Notes: generated by a model from the sequence alone, not told the origin. A stretch of 64,000 nt of DNA from Candidatus Sulfotelmatobacter sp. (GCA_030041475.1 JASHNU010000031.1:1-64000), one strand, 5' to 3'; shown: positions 32,523 through 43,411, numbered from the stretch's first letter. Translations and numbers: made by a program.

Positions 32523-35252
32523 ATGATCGGCCAAACCATCTCGCACTACCGCATTCTCGAAAAGCTGGGCGGCGGCGGCATGGGCGTGGTCTACAAGGCG
32601 GAAGACATGCGCCTGCACCGCTTTGTAGCCCTGAAGTTCCTGCCGGATGAGGTGGCCCGCGATCCCCAAGCCTTGGCCCGTTTTCAGCGCGAGGCGCAGG
32701 CGGCGTCGGCTCTGAACCATCCCAACATCTGCACCATCCACGACATCGGCGAGCAGGATGGGCATGCCTTCATCGCCATGGAGTTTCTGGAGGGCATGAC
32801 GCTGAAACACCGCATCGGCGGGCGCCCGATGGAGACCGGGGAAATCCTCTCGCTGGCAATTGAGATCGCCGACGCGCTCGACGCCGCGCATGCCAAGGGC
32901 ATCGTGCACCGCGACATCAAGCCGGCCAACATCTTTGTCACCTCACGCGGACATGCCAAGATTCTTGACTTCGGGCTGGCCAAGGTCACGCTGACGGGAA
33001 GCTCTGCGAGCCAGATTGCCGCGGCCACGCGGACCATCGACGAGGAACCGCTGACCGATCCCGGTTCAGCCGTAGGCACGATTTCCTACATGTCGCCGGA
33101 GCAGGCGCGAGGCAAGGAACTCGATGCGCGCACCGATCTGTTTTCCTTCGGCGCAGTGCTGTATGAAATGGCGACGGGTACGCTGCCGTTCCGTGGTGAA
33201 AGCTCGGCCACGATTTTCGACGCCATTCTCAATCGCCCACCCATGCCGGCGATCCGGCTCAATCCTGATCTGCCGCCGCGGCTGGAAGACATCATCAATA
33301 AAGCGCTGGAGAAAGACCGCGACCTGCGCTACCAGCACGCCTCGGAGATGCGCACCGACCTGCAACGGCTCCGGCGCGACACAGACTCAAGCCGTCAGGT
33401 TCCGGCGGTAAAGGCGGAAGCCGAGCCAGCCGCTGCCACTCTCACTTCAGCGCCCTCACAACCCGCGCACGCCAGCAGCAGTTCCGCTGTAGTTGCCGTG
33501 GCGAAGCAGCACAAGTTCTCGCTTGGTGTTATCAGCGTGGTTGCGATTTTACTGATTGCGGCCGCTGGCTATGGCATCTACGCGCTGCTTTCGCGCGAGC
33601 GTCAGGCTCCGTTTCAGAATTTCTCCGCCAGCAAAGTAACCGAGACGGGCAAAGCCACGCTCGTGGCCATTTCGCCCGATGGCAAATACATCCTCAATGT
33701 AATGGACGATAACGGCCAGCAGAGCCTGTGGCTGCGCAATGTCCCCACCAACAGCAACACGCAGGTTGTGCCGCCCGCGGCCGTCGGCTACATCGGCCTT
33801 CGTTTTTCTCCGGACGGCAACTACCTGTATTTCGTTCGTTCCGAAATCGGCAGCCGCTCGCTCAAGTACCTCTATCGCGCCCCGGTGCTAGGTGGTACAC
33901 CGCAGAAGCTGGTCACCGACATCGACTCCAACATCAGCCTCTCTCCCGACGGCAAGAAATTCGTGTACAGCGTCGGCAACAATCCGAAACCGGGCGTGTA
34001 CCGCGTCGTCATCCGCTCAGTCGAAGGGAGCGAAGAAAAAACCCTGTTTACCGGTCCTGAAGGAGAAGCGCAGGCTGATGTGGCCTGGTCTCCGGACGGC
34101 AAGACCATCGTCATCCCGATCTCACTGCCGGAAAATGCGCTGAGCGCCTTGGCTGCGATTGATGTGGAAAGCGGGAAGCAAAATCGGTTCGTGACCTCGA
34201 AAGACACTTACTTCACGCGGCCGGTGTGGCTGCCTGACGGCAGCGGCTTGCTGGTCCTGGGCGGTGGTCCGTTCTTGCCGCAGACGCAAATCTTTTTTAT
34301 TTCCTTTCCGGCAGGCAAAATATCTCCCGTTACCCGCGACACCAACGCCTATATTGACCTGAGCGTGGCCGGCGATGGCCACACTTTGGCTACCGTGCTC
34401 CGACAGACGCATGTGAATACTTACGTGATGCCTGAAGGAGCCAGCGGTTCCCAGGCGCGGCAGTTCATGATGGAAGGCTCGCCAAGTAAGGATGTCTCCT
34501 GGACGCGCGATGGGCAACTTCTGATCTCTGCCGCGAGTGGTGGCATAACCCTGCTCAACCCCGATTCCGGCGCCAAGATTCCCCTACTTGCGCAGATCCC
34601 TTTCCCGAATTTCGCCCGGTCCTGTTCCGATGGGCACATCGTCTTCACTTCTTTTGTGCCGAAAATAGAGGACCACATCTTCCGTGCCGACGCCGACGGC
34701 GGAAATCCCAAGGAACTCACCGGTGGGAAATTCGACTACATTCCCGCCTGCGCCCGTGATGCAAGAACTGTGTTGTATTCAGACGCTGACACGAAATTGG
34801 AGAAGGTGTCGATGGATGGGAGCCCTTCCCAACAGGTCGCCGAGCTTTCGGTTTTCAGCCGCATTGCGCCTTCGCCAGATGGAAAAGTTGCCGCCTTCGC
34901 AACCTTCCGACCGCATGACCCCAAAGAGAAGCTGGCTCTGGTTCCCCTCAATTCCAGCGAGCCGCCACGATTCCTGGAATTCGAACGGCCACGGGCCGAG
35001 TTCAATTTTGGCGTCAGCCTTATGCCGATTGTTTTCAGTGCCGACGGCAAAGACGTTATCTACCCCGTGCGCGACGGCGACACGGGCAATCTCTGGCTCC
35101 AGCATCTCGACGGTTTGCCGGGAAAACAACTCACCGACTTCAAGTCGGAACGCATTCGCGACTTCGACTTCTCGCCTGATGGCAAGCAGCTCGCCATTAT
35201 TCGCGGCCACAGCGAGTCCGACGTCGTGCTCATCCGCGATGCCGGGAAGTGA
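32523..35252 (+). CDS. Receptor-like Ser/Thr protein kinase with TolB-like propeller
   Basis: A 909-aa protein. The Hanks-type kinase domain (about residues 9-270) has the Gly loop GGGGMGVV, Lys38, HRDIKPAN (129-136) and DFG (149-151), with activation-segment SPEQARG. A linker of Ala/Pro/Ser follows, then one transmembrane helix (about 334-358) and an extracytoplasmic TolB/WD40-like propeller (about 370-909) with repeated SPDGK motifs. It should sense an external signal and phosphorylate cytoplasmic targets. ATG 32523 is chosen because relatives begin here and the upstream frame is not protein-like. trpE follows by 4 bp but is functionally unrelated. Confidence 0.88.
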   Translation: MIGQTISHYRILEKLGGGGMGVVYKAEDMRLHRFVALKFLPDEVARDPQALARFQREAQAASALNHPNICTIHDIGEQDGHAFIAMEFLEGMTLKHRIGGRPMETGEILSLAIEIADALDAAHAKGIVHRDIKPANIFVTSRGHAKILDFGLAKVTLTGSSASQIAAATRTIDEEPLTDPGSAVGTISYMSPEQARGKELDARTDLFSFGAVLYEMATGTLPFRGESSATIFDAILNRPPMPAIRLNPDLPPRLEDIINKALEKDRDLRYQHASEMRTDLQRLRRDTDSSRQVPAVKAEAEPAAATLTSAPSQPAHASSSSAVVAVAKQHKFSLGVISVVAILLIAAAGYGIYALLSRERQAPFQNFSASKVTETGKATLVAISPDGKYILNVMDDNGQQSLWLRNVPTNSNTQVVPPAAVGYIGLRFSPDGNYLYFVRSEIGSRSLKYLYRAPVLGGTPQKLVTDIDSNISLSPDGKKFVYSVGNNPKPGVYRVVIRSVEGSEEKTLFTGPEGEAQADVAWSPDGKTIVIPISLPENALSALAAIDVESGKQNRFVTSKDTYFTRPVWLPDGSGLLVLGGGPFLPQTQIFFISFPAGKISPVTRDTNAYIDLSVAGDGHTLATVLRQTHVNTYVMPEGASGSQARQFMMEGSPSKDVSWTRDGQLLISAASGGITLLNPDSGAKIPLLAQIPFPNFARSCSDGHIVFTSFVPKIEDHIFRADADGGNPKELTGGKFDYIPACARDARTVLYSDADTKLEKVSMDGSPSQQVAELSVFSRIAPSPDGKVAAFATFRPHDPKEKLALVPLNSSEPPRFLEFERPRAEFNFGVSLMPIVFSADGKDVIYPVRDGDTGNLWLQHLDGLPGKQLTDFKSERIRDFDFSPDGKQLAIIRGHSESDVVLIRDAGK

Positions 35253-35256
35253 CGGC

Positions 35257-36753
35257 ATGCCGCAGCCCGACTTCAAAACATTTTCGAGACTCTCGCGCGA
35301 GGCGACGCTCGTACCGGTGGTGAAATCGGTGAGCGCCGACCTGCTGACGCCGGTTTCCGCATTCCTGGCGATTGCCGAAAAGGAATCCCACGCGTTTCTG
35401 CTGGAGTCGGTGGAGCGCGGCGAGCAGATCGGGCGCTATACGTTTCTTGGCGCGCGTCCCTACATGCGGCTGAAGGCGCAGGAGGGCAAGGTTGAGATTG
35501 AGCGTGGCGGCCGGCGGGAGGCGCTGGCCGAGAACGTCTTTCAGGTGGTGAAGCGGCTGCTGCGTGAGCATCGTCCGGCGAGCGTGCCGGGGCTTCCTCC
35601 GTTTACCGCCGGGGCGGTCGGATATTTCGCCTACGATGTCGTGCGGCAACTCGAAAAAATCGGTGACCACGCCAAAGACGACTTGCATCTGCCCGATGCC
35701 GAGCTGATGTTCTTCGATCGGCTGCTGGCCTTCGATCACCTGCGGCACCAGATCCACATTGTGGCTGCGGCGGATGTGTCCCGCCAAAGTCCGCGCCGCG
35801 CTTACGATCGCGCCCTGCGCGACATCGCGGCCATCGAGCGCAAACTGGCGCGGGGACTGAGTCCAGCGGCGTGGAAGAGATCGGCAAAAGGGAAGGCGGG
35901 CGCGTTGAAAGTTCACGCTCGCACGCGGCGTGCGGATTTTTTGCGGAGCGTTGAGCGCTGCAAAGAATACATCGCGGCCGGAGATATTTTTCAGGTTGTG
36001 CTCTCCCAGCGGCTGGACTTCACGCCCGGCGTCGCGCCGTTCGATTTGTATCGCGCGCTGCGGCAGGTGAATCCTTCGCCTTACCTTTATTTCCTGCGAC
36101 TCGGCGATCGTCGCGGAAACGGCACGCACATTCTCGGCTCGTCCCCGGAGATGCTGGTGCGAGTCACGGGACGCAAGCTGGAGTATCGTCCCATCGCGGG
36201 CACGCACCCGCGCGGGCATGACGAAGCCGAGGATGCGCGGCTGGAAAAGCAGATGCGCAACGATGAAAAAGAGCGTGCCGAGCACGTCATGCTCGTAGAC
36301 CTCGGCCGCAACGATCTGGGGCGGGTCAGCGAATACGGGTCGGTAAAAGTGAAAGATCTGATGTATGTGGAGCGCTACTCTCACGTCATGCATCTGGTCT
36401 CGGCGTTGGAAGGCACGCTGCGCAACGGTCTCGACGCGCTCGATGCATTTGCCGCCTGCTTTCCTGCCGGGACGCTCAGCGGAGCGCCAAAGGTGCGGGC
36501 GATGCAGATCATCGAAGAACTGGAACCGACGCGGCGGGGCATTTACGGCGGCTCGGTCCTCTATGCCGACTTTGCGGGGAATCTCGATTCTTGCATCGGC
36601 ATTCGCACCATGCTGATGCAAGGAAAGAAGGCTTATCTGCAGGCGGGAGCGGGAATCGTGGCGGATTCCGATCCAGAGCGCGAATTTCAGGAATGCATGA
36701 ACAAGGCGCAGGCGCTGCTAAGAGCAGTGGAGATGGCGAGGGGCCGGGAATAG
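35257..36753 (+). CDS. trpE: Anthranilate synthase component I
   Basis: A 498-aa enzyme converting chorismate to anthranilate with ammonia supplied by TrpG. The N-terminal LLES motif (in AFLLESVERGEQIGRYTFLG) forms the tryptophan feedback site. The chorismate-binding domain shows VLSQRLDF, GSSPEMLVR, IAGTHPRG, LVDLGRNDLGRVS, FPAGTLSGAPKVRAM and LQAGAGIVADSDPE. The frame is open upstream, but ATG 35257, 4 bp after the kinase stop, matches the family. TrpG is encoded tail-to-tail on the other strand, an unusual arrangement. No other trp genes are present. Confidence 0.93.
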   Translation: MPQPDFKTFSRLSREATLVPVVKSVSADLLTPVSAFLAIAEKESHAFLLESVERGEQIGRYTFLGARPYMRLKAQEGKVEIERGGRREALAENVFQVVKRLLREHRPASVPGLPPFTAGAVGYFAYDVVRQLEKIGDHAKDDLHLPDAELMFFDRLLAFDHLRHQIHIVAAADVSRQSPRRAYDRALRDIAAIERKLARGLSPAAWKRSAKGKAGALKVHARTRRADFLRSVERCKEYIAAGDIFQVVLSQRLDFTPGVAPFDLYRALRQVNPSPYLYFLRLGDRRGNGTHILGSSPEMLVRVTGRKLEYRPIAGTHPRGHDEAEDARLEKQMRNDEKERAEHVMLVDLGRNDLGRVSEYGSVKVKDLMYVERYSHVMHLVSALEGTLRNGLDALDAFAACFPAGTLSGAPKVRAMQIIEELEPTRRGIYGGSVLYADFAGNLDSCIGIRTMLMQGKKAYLQAGAGIVADSDPEREFQECMNKAQALLRAVEMARGRE

Positions 36754-36756
36754 CGA

Positions 36757-37332
36757 TTACTGCTTCAGAAAGTTCTCGACTAATTTTTTCCCCGCATCCG
36801 TCAACACGCTCTCGGGATGAAACTGCACGCCTTCGACCGCGCACTCGCGGTGGCGCAGGCCCATAATCGTTCGGCTGCCGTCTTTTTCGGTCGTCCAGGC
36901 GCTGACTTCCAATTCGGCGGGCAAGCCTTTCTCTTCCACGATCAGCGAGTGGTAGCGCGTGGCGGTCATGGGCATGGGCAGGCCCTGAAAGATGGTCTTG
37001 TTGTCGTGCACAACCGCGCTGGTCTTGCCATGCATGAGGTGCGGGGCACGCACGACACGGCCGCCAAACGCCTCTCCGATTGCTTGATGCCCGAGGCAGA
37101 CGCCCAGCACCGGCACCTTGCCGGCGAAGTGGCGGATAAGGTCAATGCTGATGCCGGCTTCGTGCGGCGTGCAGGGCCCCGGAGAGATGACGATCCGTTC
37201 TGGATGCATGGTCGCAACTTCTTTCACAGTGACTTGATCGTTGCGGCGGACCTCAACCTCCTCGCCCAATTCCCCAATGTACTGAACCAGGTTGTAGGTA
37301 AACGAATCGTAGTTGTCGAGGACGAAGATCAT
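36757..37332 (-). CDS. trpG: Glutamine amidotransferase of anthranilate/aminodeoxychorismate synthase
   Basis: A 191-aa class I glutamine amidotransferase. The catalytic triad is visible: Cys79 in GVCLGHQ, and His and Glu in [10 protein letters not shown]. It delivers ammonia to TrpE and may also serve PabB (TrpG/PabA dual use), a likely explanation for separate transcription. It ends 3 bp from the trpE stop on the opposite strand, so the two transcripts must overlap in their 3' ends. The 279-bp gap to its right (37333-37611) contains no recognised gene. Confidence 0.93.
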   Translation of the reverse strand: MIFVLDNYDSFTYNLVQYIGELGEEVEVRRNDQVTVKEVATMHPERIVISPGPCTPHEAGISIDLIRHFAGKVPVLGVCLGHQAIGEAFGGRVVRAPHLMHGKTSAVVHDNKTIFQGLPMPMTATRYHSLIVEEKGLPAELEVSAWTTEKDGSRTIMGLRHRECAVEGVQFHPESVLTDAGKKLVENFLKQ

Positions 37333-37611
37333 GGAACTAGCCCAGGGATCAGCTTACACGAGCGGCCCATGGGGCAGTTGTCATTGTTCAATAATTCAGT
37401 GTTCAGTAATAATGAGGCGTGCACGCGTCCTGAAAACAGGCCGCCAAAGGTTTTTTCCCCACACTAACTTCCGACTCTGCCGCCAAAACGGGCCACATTC
37501 TGACCCAAGCGTGGTATTGACCGCGACGACGCGCAGAGGGCATCCTCATCAGTAGTTAGTTGTTTGAGCGCCACTACACGCCACTTCTGTGCGTCACTTC
37601 GGAGGAACGAA

Positions 37612-37944
37612 ATGCCTGAGCCCCAGGCGGAGAAGCGAGCTTCAAGAAGATTCGCCCTGCGTGTGCCCGTCAAGGTTGATCACGGTCAAAATAGCAACAC
37701 TCACAGCGAAGTAGCCCAGATTCGCGACGTGAGCGCGCGCGGTATCTGTTTCTATCTGGAATCGGCCGTGGCGCAAGGATCGCAGATCGGCTTCACCCTG
37801 ACGCTGCCACCGGAGATCACGCTGACGGAAGCCATTCGCGTACAGTGTAAGGGACACGTCGTGCGGGTCGAGGAAGGCCGCGCCGACGGCAAACTTGCGG
37901 TGGCTGCCGTAATTGAAGAATACGAGTTCCTGCCCGAAACGTAA
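37612..37944 (+). CDS. PilZ domain protein
   Basis: A 110-aa single-domain protein. The cyclic-di-GMP-binding motifs are present: RRxxR-type ASRRFALR near residues 9-16 and the DxSxxG motif DVSARGI near 39-45. Expected to be a c-di-GMP effector in motility or adhesion. Start 37612 has GGAGG six nt upstream. No flagellar or cellulose genes are adjacent. Confidence 0.85.
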   Translation: MPEPQAEKRASRRFALRVPVKVDHGQNSNTHSEVAQIRDVSARGICFYLESAVAQGSQIGFTLTLPPEITLTEAIRVQCKGHVVRVEEGRADGKLAVAAVIEEYEFLPET

Positions 37945-38089
37945 GAAACCACGTTGCAACCGTGGCAAGGTGCCAGAGTTCCTCATCAGGATCTTGCCGA
38001 TTCAGGTTTGCAGTCTGCACGCCTGATGCATCGAACGGCCCTCGAATTTCTCAACTCCTGGCCCCTAGCCTCCAGCCTCCGCACCTGAT

Positions 38090-39505
38090 ATGTTTCCAAT
38101 CAAGAACCGAAAAGGGGATGCCTTGTCGCGGCGCGCAATCAATTCTGTCTGCCTGATTCTGTTCGCGGCCTTGCTCCCTGCCGCTGGCCAGACCTTTGGG
38201 CCCGCACCTCACATCACGGGCATTCGCATCGTCCATGAGCACGGCGTCCCTGCTGTGGAAATTATTTCGAAGGGCGGCCCGGTCATTCCGGAAGTGCAGG
38301 TGCTCGATTCGCCGCCGCGTCTGGTGATTGATCTGCCCAACTCACGCCTGGGCCTGACCCAGAAGAAGATCGAGATCCAGAAGGAAAACATCGTCGCCAT
38401 TCGCGTGGATCAGTATCAGCAGAACCCTCCGGTGACGCGCGTCGTGCTCGATCTGCTCGCGCCCTACGGCTACAGCTGGGACGGTGCCGGGAATCGCTTG
38501 ATGGTTCGCCTGAAGCCACCTGAAGACACGAATGCCAGCAAGGCCTCGCCGGTGCAGCCGCCAACCGCGGACGGCGCTGCGTTCGGCGCCACTCCTGCCG
38601 TAGTGCCCGTGACCAGCGGTATGGGAACCACAATTTTCGCCGGCGCGGGCCTGGGCGCCAACTCGGCTATTACGGCAGGGTCTGATACCGAGGTATTGCA
38701 TTTAACCCGCGGAGGAGAAATCCGCGTGTGCCCGCGCACAACCGTCACGGTGACGCAGTCGCGCAACCGGCGCGACCTGATGTTGGGGATCAGCACGGGC
38801 GGGCTGGAAACGCATTATTCGCTCAGGTCGTCCGCCGACTCGGTGCTCACTCCCGATTTCCGCATCATGTTCGCCGGGCCCGGACATTTCCACTATGCCA
38901 TCAGTGTCGATTCGCGCGGCGATACATGCGTGCGCGCGATGACCGGCAACACTTCTTCGGCCATCGTGTCGGAACTCCTGGGCGATCGCATTTACCAGGT
39001 AAAGCCGGACGAGCAGGCGATGTTCCGCTCGGGGCGAATCGATCGAGTCGATTCCGACGTTCCTCTCGAATGCGGATGTCCGCCGCCTCCGGCCATTCTG
39101 CGCACCGAGGCCCCTTCGGCGCCCTTGCCGGCGTCAGCAATGCCCGCGAATGCGCGGCTGGGCGGGAGTTCAACGGCTGGATCATCGGCAGCGAGTGCGC
39201 GGCCGGCTGACGAGACGGGGACAATGGCAGGGGGAACGACGCTGTCAAACGGGCCGGAGACAGCGCCTTTGCCGCCCTCCGGGCCGAACGACATTCATGT
39301 CAAAGTCGAGACGCCGTTCGTCTTCAACGCCAGCGAAATGGCTGCCAGTCGCGTGCCGCCTCCCCCGGTCATTACCGGGGATGTGCCTCTGGAGGATTCT
39401 CCGCAACGGCAGGTTCATCTGGACGCGACCATTCAGTTGCCCCCGCCGAAGAAGCAGCCCGAGCATCGCGGTTTTTTTCACCGCATCTTGTCGATATTCC
39501 ACTAA
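38090..39505 (+). CDS. Exported AMIN-domain protein with Pro/Ala-rich tail
   Basis: A 471-aa protein. After a signal segment ([18 protein letters not shown]) comes an AMIN domain (about residues 40-145; [20 protein letters not shown]...VTRVVLDL), as found in PilQ and AmiC, which targets proteins to peptidoglycan or septum. A FecR-like beta region follows (about 195-320; [18 protein letters not shown]), then a low-complexity Pro/Ala/Ser-rich tail with a His-containing basic end ([13 protein letters not shown]). No catalytic domain is visible. Start codon by first ATG; no Shine-Dalgarno is seen. Confidence 0.75.
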   Translation: MFPIKNRKGDALSRRAINSVCLILFAALLPAAGQTFGPAPHITGIRIVHEHGVPAVEIISKGGPVIPEVQVLDSPPRLVIDLPNSRLGLTQKKIEIQKENIVAIRVDQYQQNPPVTRVVLDLLAPYGYSWDGAGNRLMVRLKPPEDTNASKASPVQPPTADGAAFGATPAVVPVTSGMGTTIFAGAGLGANSAITAGSDTEVLHLTRGGEIRVCPRTTVTVTQSRNRRDLMLGISTGGLETHYSLRSSADSVLTPDFRIMFAGPGHFHYAISVDSRGDTCVRAMTGNTSSAIVSELLGDRIYQVKPDEQAMFRSGRIDRVDSDVPLECGCPPPPAILRTEAPSAPLPASAMPANARLGGSSTAGSSAASARPADETGTMAGGTTLSNGPETAPLPPSGPNDIHVKVETPFVFNASEMAASRVPPPPVITGDVPLEDSPQRQVHLDATIQLPPPKKQPEHRGFFHRILSIFH

Positions 39506-39548
39506 GGCAGCTGCTTGGAATCAGCCCGCGTGACTATCATGGCTCAAT

Positions 39549-39887
39549 CTAGCCGCGATTGATGACCCGGCGCAGGGGCTCGACTTTTTCGCGGGCGGTG
39601 TCGCGCAGCTCTTCCCCGAGATCGGAGGCCATCTCAACCCCGCGGCTAGCCGCGTCGCGCACGCGCTCGCCGGCCTCGTGGACACGACCTCGGGCTTCGT
39701 CGGCCCAGTCACCGAGCTTGTCGCGGGCGTCTTCGTAGCCGCGCTGCAGATCGCGGCGCAGCGCTTTGCCGCTCTTCGGTGCAAGCAGAAGGCCGACCAG
39801 AGCTCCCGCGCCCAGCCCGATCAGCAGGAATGTAATGGCGGTGCCGACGTTGCCGCCTTCGGAAGATTCGTAACGTCCAATGCGCAT
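39549..39887 (-). CDS. YtxH domain membrane-associated protein
   Basis: A 112-aa small protein: one N-terminal transmembrane helix with the YtxH core (TAITFLLIGLGAGALVGLLLAPKSGKALRRDL, about residues 16-47), then a long charged amphipathic helix. Family members are general-stress-type proteins of unknown mechanism. It is convergent with the AMIN gene and divergent from the second kinase. Confidence 0.82.
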   Translation of the reverse strand: MRIGRYESSEGGNVGTAITFLLIGLGAGALVGLLLAPKSGKALRRDLQRGYEDARDKLGDWADEARGRVHEAGERVRDAASRGVEMASDLGEELRDTAREKVEPLRRVINRG

Positions 39888-40005
39888 AAGAAATCCTCAA
39901 TTCCGCCCGAAACGGGCTGGGCACGCGAGATCTACGGGCCCGCCACGATTCTAGTCCTTTGCTCGCGGCTTTGCCCGCGATTGGCGCTATAATTCCCAGC
40001 CAAAC

Positions 40006-42648
40006 ATGCCGCTACCGTCGGGTACGAAGCTCGGTCCCTACGAAATTCAATCGCCGCTTGGCGCGGGCGGCATGGGAGAGGTCTATCGGGCCCGCGACAC
40101 GCGCCTCGACCGCACCGTTGCTATCAAGATTCTGCCCGAGCATCTTTCCAGCCCTGAAGCGCGTCAGCGCTTCGACCGCGAAGCGCGGGCCGTTTCCAGC
40201 CTCAGCCATCCCAATGTCTGCCATCTGTACGATGTGGGCACGCAGGACGGCACCAGCTACCTCGTCATGGAGTATCTCGAGGGAGAAACGCTGGCCGACC
40301 GGCTGCGCAAGGGACCGGTGCCGCTTGATCAGGTGCTGAGAGTCGGCATCGAAGTTTGCGATGGCCTCGAAAGGGCACACAAGAGTGGAGTCATTCATCG
40401 CGACCTGAAGCCGGGCAACGTCATGCTCACCAAGAGCGGCGCCAAGCTCCTGGATTTTGGGCTGGCGAAGCCGATGCAAACAAGCACCGGCGTGACGCAA
40501 ACCCTGACGACGCCACAGCATCCGCTCACTACCGAAGGCGCGATCGTGGGGACGTTCCAGTACATGTCGCCTGAGCAGGTGGAAGGCAAAGAGGCCGATG
40601 CGCGCAGCGACATTTTCTCCCTGGGTGCGGTCCTGTACGAGATGGTGACGGGCAAGCGCGCCTTCGAGGGCAAGACCGCAGCCTCCAGCATCGCTGCCGT
40701 TCTGGCCGCCGATCCTCCGCCAATCTCTGCCGTGCAGCCACTATCGCCGCCGGCGCTGGAGAGCACAGTTCGCAGCTGTCTGGCCAAAGATCCCGATGAG
40801 CGCGTGCAGACTGCCCACGACGTCAAACTGCAACTCAAGTGGATGCAGCAGAATGCTTTCTCATCGCATCTCCCTGTTGTGCCCGCGCTCAAGCAGAAAT
40901 CTGCCGGACGCACGGGCTGGATCGTCGCCGCCGCCTTGCTGATCGTGCTGGCCGCGGCAGCGATGTGGTGGGCGCGCACGCGCCCGATTCCGGTGGCGAT
41001 GTATTTCAACAGCACCGCTCCCGGCTCGGCGGCGGCGCTCTCGCTCTCCCCCGACGGCCGCACGCTGGCGCTGGTCGCATATTCCCGGCAGGCCAGCAAG
41101 AACATGATCTGGATTCAACAGATCGGTGGCCGAAGTACCACCCCGCTCGCAGGCACCGAAGGCGCCGCCTATCCCTTCTGGTCGCCCGATGGCCGCGCGC
41201 TGGGATTCTTCGCCGGGGGCAAGCTTAAAACCATCGACGTCACTTCCGGCAGAGCGCCGCAGACCCTGGCCGATGCAGCCTTCGGCCGCGGCGGAACCTG
41301 GAACAAAGATGGCGTGATTCTCTTTACACCAAATGTCTGGGACGGGCTCTACCGCGTCTCCGCCTCAGGCGGAACACCGGTGCAAGTTAGTAAGCCCGAT
41401 CCCGCCCAAATGCAGGTGAGCCATCGCTGGCCGGTTTTTCTGCCTGATGGCCGCCACTATCTCTACCTCGCCTGCAATTTCTCCGGATACCTCGATAAGA
41501 ACTTCATCGTCCTCGGGTCGCTCGACTCTAACGAAACACACCAAGTCGTCAATGCCAGCAGCAACGCCATCTATGCCGAGCCGGGATACCTGCTGTTCTG
41601 GCGCGACAACGCTCTGGTCGCGCAACGCTTCGATCTCCGCACGGCTTCTCTCAGCGGCGAACCGCACATCCTGAACGACGCCGTGCAGTATTTCCCGCAA
41701 GTCAACTACGCGGTATTCGCCGCATCTCGCGACAATCTGGCCGCGCAAACTGGGGGCAGCATGGGCGGTGCTCCTTCCCAGCTCACCTGGTTTGATCGCA
41801 GTGGAAAACAGCTGGGTACTGTCGGGCCCATGGCGCTCTTAGCCAATCCCAAGCTGTCGCCCGACCAGCGCCGCGTGGCCGTCAACCAGACTGATGTCGA
41901 TGGCCGCCATGTTAATCCCTGGATTTACGAAACGACCAACAACGTCACCACGCGCCTCACTTTCACCAATGGGCTGCAGGAAATTCCCATCTGGAGTCCC
42001 GACGGGAAGAGGATCGCCTACTTCTCGAATGAAGAGGGATTGAGCTTCTGCATCTTTACGAGGAATGCGGATGGCTCTGGAACGGCCCAGAAGATCCTTG
42101 ACCTGCACACCCTGTACGTGACGCCCTGGGACTGGTCCGGCGATGGCAGGTATATGCTGATCCGCCGGTACAGAGATCTGCTGTACATGACCCTCGCCGA
42201 CGGGCAGGTACATCCTCTGTTGCAGAAGCCGTGGGCAGTTGCGAACGCACAGTTCTCGCCCGATGGCAGGTTCGTTGCCTACGCTTCCCAAGAGACGGGA
42301 ACCTGGGACATCTACATCTCGCCTTTCCCGGATTTCGGCGGCAAGTGGCAAGTCTCAAGCGGCGGAGGCGAAGAACCCCGCTGGCGCGCCGATGGAAAAG
42401 AGCTCTTCTATCTCGCTCCCGATCGCAAACTGATGGCTGTTCCCGTCAAAATCAGTCCCGCTCTCGAGCTGGGCACACCGGCTCCTTTGTTCGTGACTTC
42501 CCCGCAACCTCCGATTTCAGCGCAGACCTACTTCAGTTACGACGTCACTTCCGACGGCCAGAGGTTCCTGATCAACACCCGCTCACCTAACGCCAACGCA
42601 GCGCCGGTGTCGATTGTGCTGAACTGGCCTGCCGAAGCGGAGAAGTAG
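40006..42648 (+). CDS. Receptor-like Ser/Thr protein kinase with TolB-like propeller (second)
   Basis: An 880-aa paralogue of the kinase at 32523. Kinase domain about residues 11-275 with GAGGMGEV, Lys41, HRDLKPGN (about 131-138), DFGLAKPM and SPEQVEGKE. One transmembrane helix (about 304-323) is followed by a propeller domain with repeated SPDGR/SPDQR motifs and a TolB-like end. A TATAAT at 39988-39993 lies 12 bp before the ATG and no Shine-Dalgarno is present, so the mRNA may be nearly leaderless. Kinase identity is clear; ligand and targets are unknown. Confidence 0.89.
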   Translation: MPLPSGTKLGPYEIQSPLGAGGMGEVYRARDTRLDRTVAIKILPEHLSSPEARQRFDREARAVSSLSHPNVCHLYDVGTQDGTSYLVMEYLEGETLADRLRKGPVPLDQVLRVGIEVCDGLERAHKSGVIHRDLKPGNVMLTKSGAKLLDFGLAKPMQTSTGVTQTLTTPQHPLTTEGAIVGTFQYMSPEQVEGKEADARSDIFSLGAVLYEMVTGKRAFEGKTAASSIAAVLAADPPPISAVQPLSPPALESTVRSCLAKDPDERVQTAHDVKLQLKWMQQNAFSSHLPVVPALKQKSAGRTGWIVAAALLIVLAAAAMWWARTRPIPVAMYFNSTAPGSAAALSLSPDGRTLALVAYSRQASKNMIWIQQIGGRSTTPLAGTEGAAYPFWSPDGRALGFFAGGKLKTIDVTSGRAPQTLADAAFGRGGTWNKDGVILFTPNVWDGLYRVSASGGTPVQVSKPDPAQMQVSHRWPVFLPDGRHYLYLACNFSGYLDKNFIVLGSLDSNETHQVVNASSNAIYAEPGYLLFWRDNALVAQRFDLRTASLSGEPHILNDAVQYFPQVNYAVFAASRDNLAAQTGGSMGGAPSQLTWFDRSGKQLGTVGPMALLANPKLSPDQRRVAVNQTDVDGRHVNPWIYETTNNVTTRLTFTNGLQEIPIWSPDGKRIAYFSNEEGLSFCIFTRNADGSGTAQKILDLHTLYVTPWDWSGDGRYMLIRRYRDLLYMTLADGQVHPLLQKPWAVANAQFSPDGRFVAYASQETGTWDIYISPFPDFGGKWQVSSGGGEEPRWRADGKELFYLAPDRKLMAVPVKISPALELGTPAPLFVTSPQPPISAQTYFSYDVTSDGQRFLINTRSPNANAAPVSIVLNWPAEAEK

Positions 42649-42842
42649 GGGTGATGGGGTCAAAAGCACCACTACCCGAAGTAGGCCCGCAGTTTCCTTT
42701 CCTCGGTTCCCACATGTAAAATGTTGCTTTCGCCATCGTAGGGGCGGAACCTGTGGCCTGCTGGCCCTCCGGCTCGCTGCACTCCGGGCAGGCTCTTCCG
42801 CCGGCTCCGCAACTTGTCATCATCGAGGAGAGTTTTTCACGC

Positions 42843-43403
42843 ATGTCGATCCCCGCCACACAGCTTCGTCCCGGCATGATCATCAAGCACAACAATGATC
42901 TGCACAGCGTTTTTTCGGTCGAGCACCGCACGCCCGGCAACCTGCGCGCCTTCATCCAGGCCAAGCTGCGCAACCTGCGCACGGGCGCCATGTTCGAGCA
43001 CCGCTTCCGCTCACCCGACCCCATCGAGAAGATCAACGTCGACGAAGTCGAGATGGAATATCTCTACAACGACGGCGACAGCTACTACTTCATGGACACG
43101 TCGAACTATGAGCAGACGCACCTGACCAAAGATATTCTGGGTGATGCCGTCGACTACCTGATCCCGAATCTGCAGATCAAGGTGGAATTTTTCGATGGCA
43201 AGGCCGTCGGGATCGAACTGCCACAAACGGTTGTCCTCACCGTGATGGAAACCGAACCGGGCCTGAAGAGCGCCACGGCTTCGAGCGTGACCAAGCCGGC
43301 CAAGACCGAAACGGGCCTTGTCGTGCAGGTGCCGCCTTTCATCAACGAAGGCGAGAAGATCAAGGTAGATACGTCAGAAGGGGCGTATCTGTCGCGAGCG
43401 TAG
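42843..43403 (+). CDS. efp: Translation elongation factor P
   Basis: A 186-aa three-domain factor that relieves ribosome stalling at polyproline. It shows the KOW-like N-terminus (ATQLRPGMIIKHNNDLHSV), the OB domains and a typical C-terminal TGLVVQVPPFINEGEKIKVDTSEGAYLSRA. The loop that enters the peptidyl-transferase centre reads TPGNLRAF (30-37); the tip residue that is Lys34 in E. coli or Arg32 in Pseudomonas is Asn33 here. The known lysylation (EpmA) and rhamnosylation (EarP) therefore cannot apply in the usual way. ATG 42843 matches family starts; the longer frame is not conserved-looking. Confidence 0.93.
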   Translation: MSIPATQLRPGMIIKHNNDLHSVFSVEHRTPGNLRAFIQAKLRNLRTGAMFEHRFRSPDPIEKINVDEVEMEYLYNDGDSYYFMDTSNYEQTHLTKDILGDAVDYLIPNLQIKVEFFDGKAVGIELPQTVVLTVMETEPGLKSATASSVTKPAKTETGLVVQVPPFINEGEKIKVDTSEGAYLSRA

Positions 43404-43411
43404 GTTTTCCA

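Noticed and set aside
34684-35256. N-terminal extension of the trpE frame
   Set aside because: It overlaps the kinase propeller in another frame and reads as low-quality Ser/Arg-rich sequence; family alignment starts at 35257.
35230-36621. 463-codon minus-strand frame opposite trpE
   Set aside because: Fully antisense to a conserved enzyme, with no domain and a His/Arg/Gln-rich composition.
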